Source: Eudorina sp. 2006-703-Eu-15 (taxonomy: Eukaryota > Chlorophyta > Chlorophyceae > Chlamydomonadales > Volvocaceae). Taken from it: DNA of 64,000 nt. Position numbers and translations under genes: made by a program. Each line of letters begins with the position of its first letter. Position 1 is the stretch's first letter. Location: assembly GCA_003117195.1 (NCBI GenBank), contig BDSI01000064.1:186001-250000 (forward strand), given 5' to 3'. Under the pieces are notes generated by a model, which ran no database searches, was not told where the DNA came from, and was given only the letters and a program-made list of their open reading frames with translations. Of the stretch, positions 50,140 to 61,396 are shown piece after piece.

Positions 50140-51185
50140 GCGCACGCGGCGGCCAGTGTAGCCGTCCGGCTTGGTGACGATGCCGACCAAATGGATGCAG
50201 CGCGTCATGCCGCAAGCCAAGCAGCAGCCGGAATGGCGCCTGAGGTCGTTGTTGACCGGCACTAGGTACAGCGTCCGCGTCCGGAGATTGCCAGGCAGCA
50301 GCGGGAAGCGCGAGCGCTGAGAGCGGTTTGATGCAGTAGGGTTGTCTACATAGTCGGTGCACAACAGCGTGAACTGCTGTTGCACCATGCTCCCCTCCAG
50401 CGGCTCGAAGGGAACGAAGCCCCCGGTAGGTTGCGGTGGGTCCGCGGCGGCGGCTGTGGTGGTCACAGCCGGCAGGGATGGGGGTGGTGGCGAAGGGGTG
50501 GTGGATCTTTGACTGGGCCAGGCGTTTTTAGATGGTGGTTCATGCAATGACACGGTTAAAACCAGGCAACATGTGCTTGTTGGCAATTGGAGAGCAGTCT
50601 CCCTTGCCCGGGTGCGACCATGCGACTGTCTGAGCAAGTCCGAAGGACCCTCGCGCACGAAATGCTACTCACCTGGGGCCGCGCCCTGGTAGTGATGGTG
50701 GTGGTGGTGGTGATGGTGGTGGTGGGTGATGTTGGCCGGCGCTGAGCCACCCGCACCTGCGGCGCGGGTGCGCTAACAGTTAACTACAGCCGACTCCTGA
50801 CGGACATGACAAGTTGCAACCCACCTGTGGTCGCGGCGACAGCGGCGGGTGCAGGGGCCGCATCGTTGCGGGATCCCGGCGACACCAGATTTATTGGTGT
50901 GTCGGGGCTGACGAGGTCCACAACTGCGGGATAGGTTACGAATGAGCAGCAACTTCGTTGCACATTGTGGCGTTCATGACCGGTACGCGAATGAATCTTA
51001 CCGTCAGGTGGCGCCCGCGCTGGCGGCGTGCTTGGCTCGTCGTCAGAGCTATCATCCGTGTCGGGGAACAAACGAAGCATTTTTTCGTTGGTTGCTCTAA
51101 ACTTGCCAAACATGCGCGATGCCCAGGTGGTTATAGACCGCTCACCTGGGCCCGATGGTGATGACGCGCATTCACCGAGACGCAT
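50086..51185 (-). CDS. Second transposon gene: small Cys-rich protein, five exons
   Basis: Exons on the minus strand: 51185-51146, 51094-51002, 50923-50825, 50772-50673, 50512-50086, phases continuous, 252 aa. The intron at 51145-51095 is only 51 nt, a multiple of three. Starting instead at ATG 51113 without that intron gives 245 aa, so the start is uncertain. The N-terminal part is acidic (PDTDDSSDDEPSTPP), the middle is Pro-rich, and the C-terminus has paired cysteines (GCCLACG, then VCDEC 25-30 residues later) suggesting a zinc ribbon. It converges on the large gene and lies inside the arms, so it is probably an accessory protein of the element (DNA binding or regulation is a guess). Family not recognised. 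Confidence 0.6.
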
Positions 51186-51363
51186 CCAGTGAAGACACGC
51201 ACGATACTGCCCGAAACATACCAACTAACCGACCCGCGGTCCACTTGTCACAGCTCGTAGTCTGTATCAATGCCAGACGTTTCATCGATTGGAAACTAGT
51301 TAAATCAAGCGTTTATTGTCATACTGTTGTCTGAACGGCGTTGTCAGGGGAGATGCAAGCCAT

Positions 51364-51488
51364 GGCGCAAGTTCGCGTCTTCTTTTGTGGTTTTGAATTT
51401 TTCACTTGATAGAGCAAATGTTACGATGTACTACTTTGTCGCTTTTGTGCTCCATCGATCGCGAATTTGCGATCACGTCTCCGTTACC
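51364..51488 (-). repeat. Right internal arm of the large transposon, inner part
   Basis: Complement of 43840-43960. It continues at 53010-53216 after the 1.5-kb insertion. Confidence 0.88.
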
Positions 51489-51491
51489 GTA

Positions 51492-51870
51492 GTGCCTTTA
51501 ATTTTTGGTGACTCTTGAATTGGGAGGCCCCGGAAAGAACGCTTGAAATTTTGCACTGTTCCAAGCATTTGGTGACGAATCCAGGATCAAATTGCAAGTT
51601 GGTTACCAATTTTGGTGAAGCCCGCACGGCTTGCCCGTCGTACTGTCTGTTTCGGAATCCCATTGCCGCATGACACACGTGCCGTCCGAGGCCCGAAACC
51701 CACACTTAAGCAGAGCAAGTTACCAGCACCGATACTACCATCGGGTAGAACTAATTCGCCGCCGTAAAGTGACTAATGATTAGTGTTAGCACGCACCCAG
51801 CGCGTCCTCATCTGTTCCAGCACGTCCTCATCTGTTCCGTACACGATCTGTTCCGTTCTGGCTGGCGACC

Positions 51871-51903
<33 letters not shown>

Positions 51904-53006
51904 ACGGCCACGCCCACGGCCGCGCGGCGCCTGCTGCGCTGCTGTCTCCTCCTCCTCGTCCTCCTCCTCCGCATCTGACCCGCAGGGCTGCAGCTTGGAT
52001 GTGCAGTTCGCCGGCACGTACTTGAGCACGACGCCAGGCAACTTGGCCTTCAGGAAGTCCTGCGGACGACCATGAGGGGAAGTGGGGATGACACGGGATC
52101 GGATACATCCCAATTTTAGTGACAGAGCGAAACCCCAAAAATTTTTCCCGGGGGGCTGCGCCCCCCGGACCCCCCATTGCCAACATATTTACATAAACCT
52201 CTCTCTTCCTTCTTCTTCTCCCCTTCTCCCCCTCTTCCCCCCTTCTCCCCCTCTTCCCCCCCTTCTCCCCCTCTTCCCCCCTTCTCCCCCTCTTCCCCCC
52301 TTTCTCCCCCTCTTTCCCCCCTCCCCTTCACCCGGTCCTCCCCATGGCCCCTACCGCATGAAGGCGTGAGACACCCTCCCCAATTTTAGTGACAGAGCGA
52401 AACCCCAAAAATTTTTCTCGGGGGCTTCGCCCCCCGGACCCCCAAGTGCGAACATTTTTACATAAACCTCTCTCTTCCTTCTTCTTCCCTTTCTTTCCCC
52501 CTCCCTTTTTCCCCCTCCCCTTTCCCCCCTCTCTCTCTCCTTCTCCTCTCTTTCTCCTTCTCCTCCCTCCCCCCTCCCTCCGACCCCCCCGTCTGCAGCA
52601 GCGTTGGCGCGCTCGACTGCCGCTGCATGCTCCGTCTCCGCATGTTGCTGCTGCTGCTCTATGACCTCTGCAGCCAACCTAGTAGGAACGAATCCTAAGC
52701 GCTGCTCTTTGGGGGCACCGGCAGGCAACTTTGGCACGAACTGCAACAAATTTGACTGCTTCAATTTGTTCAGCTTTGGACGCTTTTGCACCCCGCCCGA
52801 TGGATTCATTGCTTCTCATTTCATGGCAGCGTCACAATACAAATGAGATACAGACCGAATTTTGCTGTTTCAACCTGGCTTAGCGCGAAAATTTGCCGTG
52901 GTCCGTACAATTGGGGACGACTCCCTCAAAAAAGTCCAGGGTTATTACGCCTGACACAACATTGGGGACAGTATCCCAATTGCGTGTCACCAAAAATTAA
53001 AGGCAC
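51492..53006. mobile_element. TA-flanked pogo/Tc1-like element, internally deleted
   Basis: A 21-bp perfect terminal inverted repeat (starting GTGCCTTTAATTTTTGG at 51492, complement ending at 53006) is flanked by TA on both sides (51490-51491, 53007-53008). It splits the right arm of the larger transposon, so it inserted later. It contains two transposase fragments on the minus strand and two copies of a pyrimidine-rich repeat (52105-52330 and 52378-52580). Confidence 0.85.
51808..52809 (-). pseudogene. Fragments of a DDE-type transposase (pogo/Tc1 group)
   Basis: On the minus strand a start-like segment (from ATG 52809: MNPSGGVQKRPKLNKLKQSN) and a C-terminal segment at about 52060-51880 (VLKYVPANCTSKLQPC followed by an acidic run and RG repeats) are separated by repeats. 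VPANCTSKLQP is a hallmark of DDE_1 endonuclease domains of pogo/Tigger-like transposases. The catalytic core between them is missing, so the element is non-autonomous. Confidence 0.7.
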
Positions 53007-53009
53007 TAC

Positions 53010-53216
53010 GGTACGGCATTTTGCTCATTTGTGCACGGTTTGCGCTGCTGTCAAAACTACCATACATTTTGCATAAACATTTGATAGCTGGTGCTTCCAA
53101 AGTTAAAGAACGTAACTTTTGTGTGGTCACTTTTCCGGGTGCCGCGGTGACCGGTGCCGCCCATGCCTGGTTGGGGTGCCGCGGTGACCGGTGCCGCCCA
53201 TGCCTGGTAGGATATT
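53010..53216 (-). repeat. Right internal arm of the large transposon, outer part
   Basis: Complement of 43680-43845, including the duplicated GCATGGGCGGCACCGG segment at 53140-53205. Confidence 0.88.
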
Positions 53217-53412
53217 TGCCTAAGTGTAAACACCCTATGAAACCAAAATTATATACCGATTTGTGGATAGATGTTTTCATAATATCCTTTTGATACTAGC
53301 ACATTGTCACAGGATTCTGGCTAGGCGACATCTTGGCGTCAAGTCCAAGGGAAGCCTGCCCGAAGAATTGCAACAATTGGTATATTTTAGCTCTCCATAA
53401 AGAACTAATCAA

Positions 53413-54761
53413 ATGAACAAGTCATGCTGTTTACAAATTGCAATTGCAGTTGAAGTGTTCTCTTTGATGCGTAAGCTGGAGGCAAATCGGATTTGGGCAC
53501 CAGACCTGATGCTCCGTTGTTTCGACGTTCAGGTTAGATCCTTGCTCTCATATGGAGTCGAAGTCTGGGGCCCGGACGCGATACGTGAAGTGCTCGGAAC
53601 AAGAAGGCGGCAGCGAGTGAGGGAGTGGTTAAGGTGGGGGCAACGCGCTGGCACGGGCCTATCCGAGGAGGGCTCCGCACACGTGAAAAAGTGGGGAGGT
53701 TGGGTCAGGAATGCGGGTAGCAGGGCTGGCGTTTTCGAAAAAGCCAATGCTGACCCGATGGTGGAGGTTCAGAAGATCTTTCTGCGAAAGGTGGTTGGCG
53801 CAAGCCTACCCCCAAACAGGCTTTTGTTTGCGGAGACATCACAGCTCCCGCTGCACTACTTTTGGGCTCAACAGGTGTTCGGCTTTTGGAAGCGGCTAGT
53901 CAAACAGCCAAATTCGCTTGCCAGGGCTGTGCTTGAGGAGGACATTAAGGCATGGCTGGAGTCGGACCATATGACTAACGAGCATGAATACTTTTGGGCG
54001 GGGAAGGTACTTCGGATTTTCGAAACCCTGGGGTTCGATTATAAGGCGCATGTGGAGGAGGCGCTCGGTGCGGAGGCCAAGGCAAAGGCCATTGTCGCGC
54101 TAGATATCCCTTTTGGAGATTTGCTCTTAGAATTTCGGCGCAGACTGCTCTGCGATTGGTCTGCTGATTGCCTGGATCAGGATCCCAGGGGCTTCCCGGA
54201 GTACACCGATAGGGCTGGAGTGCAGGGGCCGGGCGTGACAGCATGTCGGTACCTGAACTGGATGGGCCTTGCGTACACACCGATCGATCACAAGCGAAAG
54301 CTGGAGCATATGACGTCTGATATGCCGAGAAAGCATCACACGGCGCTAATGCGATTCCGGCTTGGCCGTTGGGATCTGGAGGTATCGCGGTTAGCACGGG
54401 GGCCCGGGCGCACGCCGCGCAGTACACGGACGTGCCGGGTTTGCAATAGTGGAGCGGTAGAGGACGAGCTACACGTGCTAATTGAATGTCCGGTCTACGA
54501 ACCGCTACGCCGAGCGGTGGATCTCCCTGATGACTCGGATATGTTCGGAATCATGTTTTTGTTTGACCAGTGCAAGCTTGGTCATTTCTTATATCAGGTG
54601 CAAAAGTTGCGGAAGGAAAAGCTGCAGAGATGAGAGACTCAGCTACCTTTTGTTCTTTTGATCTTTTGTGCGCCCTTTGACGGATGACCGTTGTGGGGGA
54701 ACACATGTTTATAGCCGTAAGGCCTGTACAACATGTAACAACCAACCAACCAACCAAGTTG
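53413..54761 (+). mobile_element. 5'-truncated LINE of another clade with CAAC tail
   Basis: A single intact frame (53413-54633, about 406 codons, start arbitrary) encodes the C-terminal half of a non-LTR reverse transcriptase: SLMRKLEANRIW, VRSLLSYGVEVWG, and a CCHC-type C-terminal motif (CRVCNSG, H, CPVYEPLR). This arrangement is typical of RTE/I/Jockey-group elements and differs from the CA-tailed LINE. The catalytic FADD block is absent because of 5' truncation. The 3' UTR ends in ACAACCAACCAACCAACCAA at about 54742-54761. The frame is open throughout, so the insertion is probably young. Confidence 0.82.
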
Positions 54762-55789
54762 AAGCCCCTGGAGCGCGACTCACGTTGAATCGACCCCTTC
54801 GGGGCAATCATGCCGCCCGCAGCAGACGTGAACCTCTAAAGTTTGCCATCAATAGTTACATAGCAAACATAAGGCAAAAACAGGGTGCGAAAAAGCCGCG
54901 GTGAGACCCGGACTTCACTGGAGAACTTGTTGGTACTCGGATGCTATCCCTTGGCATCTTGAAACTTTGATTCAATATATATTGTTGAATTGTATTCATT
55001 TGGCAAGACAGAAAGGCAAATGTTGATGTTGGTGGCATCTTGATGTTCAAACATCAGAACACTATGGAAGTTCAATTTAGCACGTGCCGCCTGCTCCTAA
55101 TCCAATTATTCATCACGCGGCACCCGTCGAAACAAATATGAGCGCGAGAGGCGTTGGGTGGACGTTGACCCGGGTCCATGGAGACCGCAGAGCTTTACTT
55201 TGACCGTTTGTGCGCAAAGATTTTTTTTCAGCCAAACCAAAGCTACCTTGCAATAGAGGACACTTAATATGACAAACATAGTTTAGCGGATAATAAACGT
55301 TTTGCCGTTACGGACACACGGCGGACACACGGCGGACACACGGACAGGGGTAATCCTAGGGGGCAGGGCCCCCCGAACGCGCTTCGCGCTGGGGCCCCGC
55401 CCTAAAATACGACCGGACCCGGTGCACTTTCTACCTGCGCACCATCCCTCCGCGCTTCCAACGTGCAATCAACCGATATGGTAATTAGATATGCAGTACC
55501 GGGTAGATGTCCAGCACAGCCATGTACCTCACTGCCCCGCGCTCTGCGGATGTTATGACGAAGTCAACCGTCAACGGACTGTGCTCGCTGTGACGAGGTG
55601 GTCTTGTTTGGGTGTGCCTTATGACATGGAAGTAAAATAGGCCCGCCAAATGCTTACTCAAGCCCCCAGTCTGCGTTCAATAAATTTCGTGTACTGCCGA
55701 TTGCGGTTCACAATGGAACCCTCGCTCTAATTACCGGGTGGATAGGACTACACGTACTTTTGTACGGGGTATATGAGGACAAGTAGGCC
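54762..55789. other. Intergenic; no gene supported
   Basis: AT-richer than average. A tandem GGACACACGGC repeat lies at about 55312-55348, and a GC-rich hairpin (GGGGCAGGGCCCCCC ... GGGGCCCCGCCC) at about 55358-55406. No coding signal. Confidence 0.5.
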
Positions 55790-57155
55790 CAGGGGGCTAA
55801 GGTGCCCACGGAAGAGGAGGTGACGGCCATGCTGCTCGATCGCATGGGCTGGCGGCTGAAAAATGGGCTGAAGGTGGCCCTGAGAGAGTATTCTGTTCGA
55901 GTGGGATGCAACTAGCCGAGGTGGCGGAACGTCGCAGTGCGGCCCACTTGATGTGTGCCTGTGAGGCGGTAGGACTGGGGGCCACTGACCCGATCACTCA
56001 GGTGACGGCCGCCCGGATCCCGGGACTGCTGAGCCGCCTCTGGCTCAGTACCCGGTGGGAAAATGAGCATAATTAGGCCTTTTGGCGCCTTACAGTCGAT
56101 GGTGTCCCGTTGTTGGACAACTCCCATATGCGACACGCGAGGGTGGCGCGGTGTGGATGCAATGGATACCCAACGGAAGGCGGGGGACAGGAACACCCCG
56201 CCAGCACCACTTCTGGTCGTGCCGGGTGGCCCACGCTGTGGTGGGTCAGATGGAATCACGCCTAGGGGCGCGGATACGGAGGACGCATGTTTGGTTGGCG
56301 GAACCCCGCCTCCCGTGGAGCAAAGTGTATGGGATGTGGTGGTGTTGGCCGCGATCGGGGCCATGGAGACTGGTCGCCGGTTCATGGCGGCCACCCTGCG
56401 GCGGTCAGCACCTGGTCAGGGTCCGACTGTACGGCCGAGACCGGAACTGGCAGAGCAAGGGGAGCGGCGCGCAATCGCTGACTTTTGGGGGCGCCTCCAC
56501 GGGTTTGCCCAGCTGGGACTCCCGAGACGTGGATGGACCACAGTGGGCCCTTTCCACCCTTTTTTGAAAGTGTCGGGGGGAGTATTGCGGTGTACGGGGC
56601 CTGCTCCTGATGAGGGATGAGGCACGGGTTCCCCGCCCTCTACCTGGCTGCATTCGGGCTTTCCGACCCGGGGCTCAAGTTGGTGACCTGGCCTGCCCAC
56701 AGATTGGGTAGGAGGCAGGGCTCCTGTTGGTATGTTGTTGCTTGGCAAAGAAATTTCTTTGGATACGGGTTACTCCACTAGTGGTCGCTGGGCAGTGTCA
56801 CGAGCCAGGCGTGGGTCTTCCAAGACCTCGAGAGGGTGCAGCGTTGGGTGCCTCAGGGGTGGTGGTAGCTGGGTAATGGGGTGCCTGTGTGGGCGACCTT
56901 CCCTGTGCTTGACTTTATCCACTTCTGGGAGGTCTGCCCTCTGCTGTGCCTATCCCCTTGGTAGTGTTTCCCCGCTGCGCGCCTCTGCTTGCTTCAGTGT
57001 CTGGCTGGATGGGGTCATGATCCAGTGTGTTTTTGGGTGCGGCGTTGCTTGAGGTGTGGAGGTGTCCTGCCGCCTTGGCGGTGGGGCCTGCTGGGGCTTG
57101 CCTTGTTATACACCGGTGATCCGTTTGGGGTCCGCTGTAACGTTCATTCATTCAA
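55790..57155 (+). mobile_element. 5'-truncated LINE (family B) with ATTC tail
   Basis: Frames with several stops encode MLLDRMGWRLKNGLKVAL, FWRLTVDGVPLLDNSHM, a Cys/His segment and RRGWTTVGPFHPFLKVSGG, then a 3' UTR shared with 13881-14126. It ends GTCCGCTGTAACG followed by TTCATTCATTCA. An inactive relic. Confidence 0.8.
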
Positions 57156-57679
57156 GTAGGGGGTCGGCTTCCTCGAAGCCGGAAAAAGGGCGGGGCCCCC
57201 CACAATCCGTATGGGCCGGTTGCTTTACAAACGATTGGTCATGTTGCGTTGCAAGGTTGCAACATGCCGTACATGCACGTCCACGCATGCCGCGCCCATG
57301 CAAGTAACGCTTACGGGGGTTAAAGTCTGGATGGCCCACACTAGTCAAACCACCGTTCATCACTACTGCCTCCAAACCGTTTGCTTCTGAACGGCATCCA
57401 AACCGTGTCCTCTCTACCAGCCCCTCACTGCCTCATATCGTCTGGCGAATGCCACTCCATCGTTGTGGGACACGGCCCTGAGCAAGGCTCCAACCTCCAG
57501 CCACTGCTTTGACCCCAGATCCCATCTATCAGATTCCCGATTCCCATGCCCCTTTCTCCCCCTCCCGAGCCCGTCGTGTCATCCCCTCCCCCATCCTAGA
57601 CCTCGTCCCCACCACCACCATCGTCCCCCTTGGACGGATGAGCCTCCAACCCCCCTGGATCCCTAGCCCCATGCTGTCA
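57156..57679. other. Intergenic; no gene supported
   Basis: Contains a C/T-rich tract (57540-57660) and nothing recognisable. Confidence 0.4.
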
Positions 57680-57905
57680 TCGGGATCCTCGTGGCTGCTC
57701 TCGTGCTCCTCGTGGCTGCTCTCGGTCTCCTCGTGGCTGCTCTCGTGCTCCACGTGGCTGCTCTCGTGCTCCACGTGGCTGCTCTCGTGCTCCACGTGGC
57801 TGCTCTCGTGCTCCACGTGGCTGCTCTCGTGCTCCACGTGGCTGCTCTCGTGCTCCACGTGGCTGCTCTCGCGCTCCTCGTGGCTGCTCTCGTGCTCCTC
57901 GGTCC
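57680..57905 (-). repeat. 21-bp minisatellite, about ten copies, possibly coding
   Basis: On the minus strand each unit reads EHESSHV or a variant (EERESSH, EETESSH). The frame is open from about 57948 (after a CACAG acceptor-like site) through 57529 and the changes preserve it, so this may be a repetitive exon. No conserved domain supports a gene, so it is annotated as a repeat. Confidence 0.7.
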
Positions 57906-59954
57906 CCTCGACCTCCTCGTCACAGACAAACCTGTGTGAATGTTGCCAGCAGGGACGTCGTCACGAAATAGCAAAGGTGTTGGACACAAGACCGCGCCCG
58001 CCCGGCCCACGGGGTGTTGGGGGGATCCACCGTGACGACCCCCGCCGCCCTTTCAAACCACCATTGAGAACCAAAACAATCACATCGTGACTTCGTGAAT
58101 CTCCTGCACTAGGATACCATGCACGAATCCGCGAATGCGTGAAGACACGCCTCCCTATCTTGCCCCACCCCTCGACCATCTCACCCGCCAGCAGCGCCCT
58201 GATCGTCCTCGTCGTCGGAGATGATCCGCCGTGCGTGCCGCCCCCGCACGTGTCGACCCCGCATGCGTCGACCAGTGCCAGCGCCGTTATCATCCAGGTC
58301 ATCGCACAGACCAACCTCCCCGTCCACCGAAGGCTCGCGCCGCCTGCACGACTACTTGTTATAGGATGCGTTTCGGAAGCTGGAGAGGGGAGTGCTGATG
58401 ATACCGTACCTTCTGGTTGGGCTTTGAGTGGAGGATGTTGTTTCCGTGCTGCTGCACGCCTGCCTCGCCGGTATCGCGCGCGCGCGTGTGCGTTAGGAAA
58501 CAAACCCGCGCGCGTGTATGTGTGTCTGTCTGTCTGTGTCTGTGTGTGTTAAGATATGAGACCCGCCCGACCCAAACCAAGCGCCAATATACTTACCATG
58601 TTAACCTGTGAATTGGAAAACATGAAAACAGCAACAAGGCAGCCGCGCCACCACCGACATTTGTTGTAGAACAAAACAAGTGTGACTGTCTGTGTGTGTG
58701 GAGTGCCTTGTTGCACCCTTGAGCGCGTGGTTCCCGCGGGTGTGACGGCTGCACCTGCTGCTGCCGCCACCCGCTGAGCGAGAGGTGCGCGACAGCGCGA
58801 GTGGCTGCGTCGCTGCTGCGGCTCTAAGAGCGTCTGTTTATTGCCTTGTTGGCATCCAATTCTCCGAAAGCAATGTGGGGAGGGGAGTGGTTGCATGCGG
58901 TGTGGAACAGCAGCCCAGGGCGCGATTGCAGCTCTCGCCGCCGGCGGGGCGGAGCGCCTGAGCGGCCCTGTGTGGGTCACCACCAGCGACCCGTGACGGC
59001 AGCCACCGGTGCATCCTCCAAGGGCACCAGCGCAGGACTCCAGACGTGGCATGACGGCGGCATCCCGGATCCCCGCTAACACCCGGTTGAGCAGTTTGTC
59101 TGACGAAGCGCCAAGCGAGCGCCAGTCTGATTCAGACATGGATGTAATAACCAGTGGTTGACATTTGCTGTCTAGATCGAGAGGGCGATGTGGGCGGGTC
59201 GCAGCCCGAGCGACTGATTGGCACCGCACAAGGAAGAGCCCGGCGTCAGGGTCAGGGTCAGGTGTCTCCCCTCCCTGGGGACGGGACGGCCCCGCGTCGG
59301 CGCCTCAGCAGTTGGGCCACGGCAGTCGCTACATCGCACCAACAGTAAGCACGGTCAGCGCGCCTGGGCGACCGGGCGGGGAAACCTGCCGGGGGCAGTC
59401 TTTCCGTGGGCGTCCGCACATCGATGAGAGGGTGCGGCTTGCTTTCCTGACGTCTTACCGCGATTTCAAGTCGTGGTCAGGAATGCGGTGACAGCTGACC
59501 GGTTGAGGTCCGCACGGTCCTGCTAAGCTAAGTTTGTGCACATATGCCTGACGACATGCTAAACTCAGGTTCGCCAGTCTGCGTCGCACTTACACAAAGG
59601 CTTCATGACAGTCACACATACTGCTGCGTTGATGTCATGCGAGCAACTACATTGCGCCCGGTGGGTGGGCCCCATGGCACATGCCCAGCAAACCCGGCTG
59701 GTTGACACGCGTGCCGGCACACCTCACATACAACAACGCCTTCGCATGTGCACCGAAGTAATAAACCCGACTTCATGGCGTCTACATGCCCTGAAAGCCG
59801 CGCCCCGGTGCATTACATTCGTGCACCGTACCTGCCATGAAATGCAAGTACGCACACGCACACACATGCACATGGAAACAAGTTACATTCGAACACACAT
59901 GGCGTGGAGCTGCCGGCCGAGGGGCGCGAGGCGCTGGTAAAGGAGGACCCAGCT
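57906..59954. other. Intergenic with scattered simple repeats; no gene supported
   Basis: Contains TGTGTCTG-type tracts around 58515-58550 and the shared GAGACCCGCCCGACCCAAA at 58559. A minus-strand frame starting near 59141 (MSESDWRSLGASSDKLLNR) could be a small exon but has no partner. Confidence 0.4.
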
Positions 59955-60058
59955 AAAATCCCGACTTGAGCTGCTCGTGCAGCCCCGAGTCGGGGCGCAG
60001 CTGGTGCAGGGGGCGCATCCACGCCTGCTCATCCTCCGGAATTTGCTAAAGCGTCAGC
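59955..60058 (-). pseudogene. Duplicated fragment of the last exon of the 61.4-63.7 kb gene
   Basis: About 100 bp (GAGCTGCTCGTGCAGCCCCG, GCAGCTGGTGCAGGGGGCGC, ATCCACGCCTGCTC) match 61528-61625 with roughly 10% differences, among them a changed codon in the LKLEQIPEEEQ region. It is only an exon fragment without splice sites. Confidence 0.85.
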
Positions 60059-60093
60059 CCCCGATGGGTTGTGCCCAGGTGTAAGCCAGCCCC

Positions 60094-60258
60094 TTTGTTA
60101 TGTACAATGACCTGTCAGGGATCATTCAAATGTGCACTCGGTGATGCGCGGTTTAATTCTGGCACATTTGAATGATCCCTGACAGGTCATTGTACATAAC
60201 AAAGACCTGTCAGGGATCATTCAAATGTGCCAGAATTAAACCGCGCATCACCGAGTGC
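60094..60258. repeat. Two overlapping inverted repeats (nested foldback)
   Basis: Arm 60094-60135 is the complement of 60162-60203. The overlapping arm 60134-60188 is the complement of 60204-60258. The two palindromes share sequence, giving the order P-Q-P'-p-Q'. Both matches are essentially perfect. Confidence 0.92.
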
Positions 60259-61396
60259 ACCCATCCGAAAATGTGAGGCAGTGATCTGCCTCGGTATGCA
60301 GGCCACCCTCCCAACAGTCAACCCGTGTCTCAAGACCACACACACGTCCTGCTTTCCTACTACCGCGAAACATGAAGATACCCCAACCCTAGGAGCGATA
60401 ATGCGTGTATTTGCAGGGCTGCCCGCTGATCCCTCATACAGCCCAGTATCCGCCCAAGCCTTGTCGCTGCAAGCTTGATGCAGCCCATACGTACTGGCGC
60501 AACTAGCACTCCCTGCAGGCCTCAGCAGCCCTGCGGGGGAACCACCACCATCATCATTACCACCATCGCGCCGTAGACGCGCTCGCTCGACTTGCCCATG
60601 CACAGTAGCTGCTCGCTCGGGAAAGAGCAGCAGGGTCCGCGTCCGGGAACGAGCTGCTTGCGGTCATACGTGGCAGTCCTTGCCGTGAAGCGCTGCCAGC
60701 CGCCCGCGCGTCTTCTCAGCCTCTCAACTTCAACAACAGCACCCACTCGCCTCGCCGGTTCACTGCCTGATTGCCTTCCCCGCCGCCCCGGCCCGAGCCC
60801 GTGCACATGGCCCTCCTGGACCCTTCACTCGTTCTCCACCAGGTTGCGCACTATCGCCGGCACCTCGCTCAGCTGCGCCAGCTAACGCCGTCACAGCCCA
60901 CTGCAGCCTCCCAGGACCCTCCTTGACACCATCTGCAGGTCCGCAGTCCGCAGCCCGCGGTCCGCAACCCGCAGTCCGCAGCCCGCGGTCCGCAACCCGC
61001 AGTCCACAGTCCGCGGCCTGCAGTCTGTAGTCCGCAGTGCGCGGTCCGCAGTCCACAGGACGAACAGAAGCGGACCATGGACGGAGGAGCACAATGGACG
61101 GTGCAGCAGCGGTGATGCCTGTGGGTTAGTTAGGGTGGTCGCAGGCAACAGGAGACTGTAGGGCGAGGTTCTCCACCCACATGCACCTCCCCCCGGACTC
61201 CTCCTGCCCATGTCAAAACCAAGGATGCCTCTCCTCCTGCGTGACGAGCGTGCCTAGTGTTAACCCCGCACATGAGGTGCAGGCGCAGGCGCTACAGGCG
61301 CACATGGGTTGTTTCTCTGGCGGCACTACTACTGTCTGCCGCGCCAAACTGGATGGACCGCTGGTTCTTGCATTCCCCACACCCACCTACCACAGC
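60259..61396. other. Intergenic, downstream of the minus-strand gene; GC-rich minisatellite at 60938-61062
   Basis: The minisatellite is built of GTCCGCAGCCCGCG/GTCCGCAACCCGCA units. The rest likely includes 3' UTR of the gene ending at 61397. No coding signal. Confidence 0.5.

Larger units (their letters stand above)
42342..53236. mobile_element. 10.9-kb DNA transposon of unassigned superfamily, carrying two genes
   Basis: The outer ends are AGGGTGTTTACACTTAGG (42342-42359) and its exact complement (53219-53236). ATG flanks both sides (42339-42341, 53237-53239). If the ends are GGGTG...CACCC, the duplication is TATGA. Internal arms of about 280 bp are inverted: 43680-43960 against 51364-51488 plus 53010-53216. 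Between them lie two convergent spliced genes. The right arm is split by a TA-flanked 1.5-kb element, and the left end holds a 1.3-kb relative. The 18-bp terminus and 3- or 5-bp duplication do not match the common hAT, MULE, KDZ or Tc1 patterns that I know. Confidence 0.7.

Noticed and set aside
58549..59229. 226-codon minus-strand frame
   Set aside because: Only the first 20-30 codons look plausible. The rest is low-complexity and runs into simple repeats.
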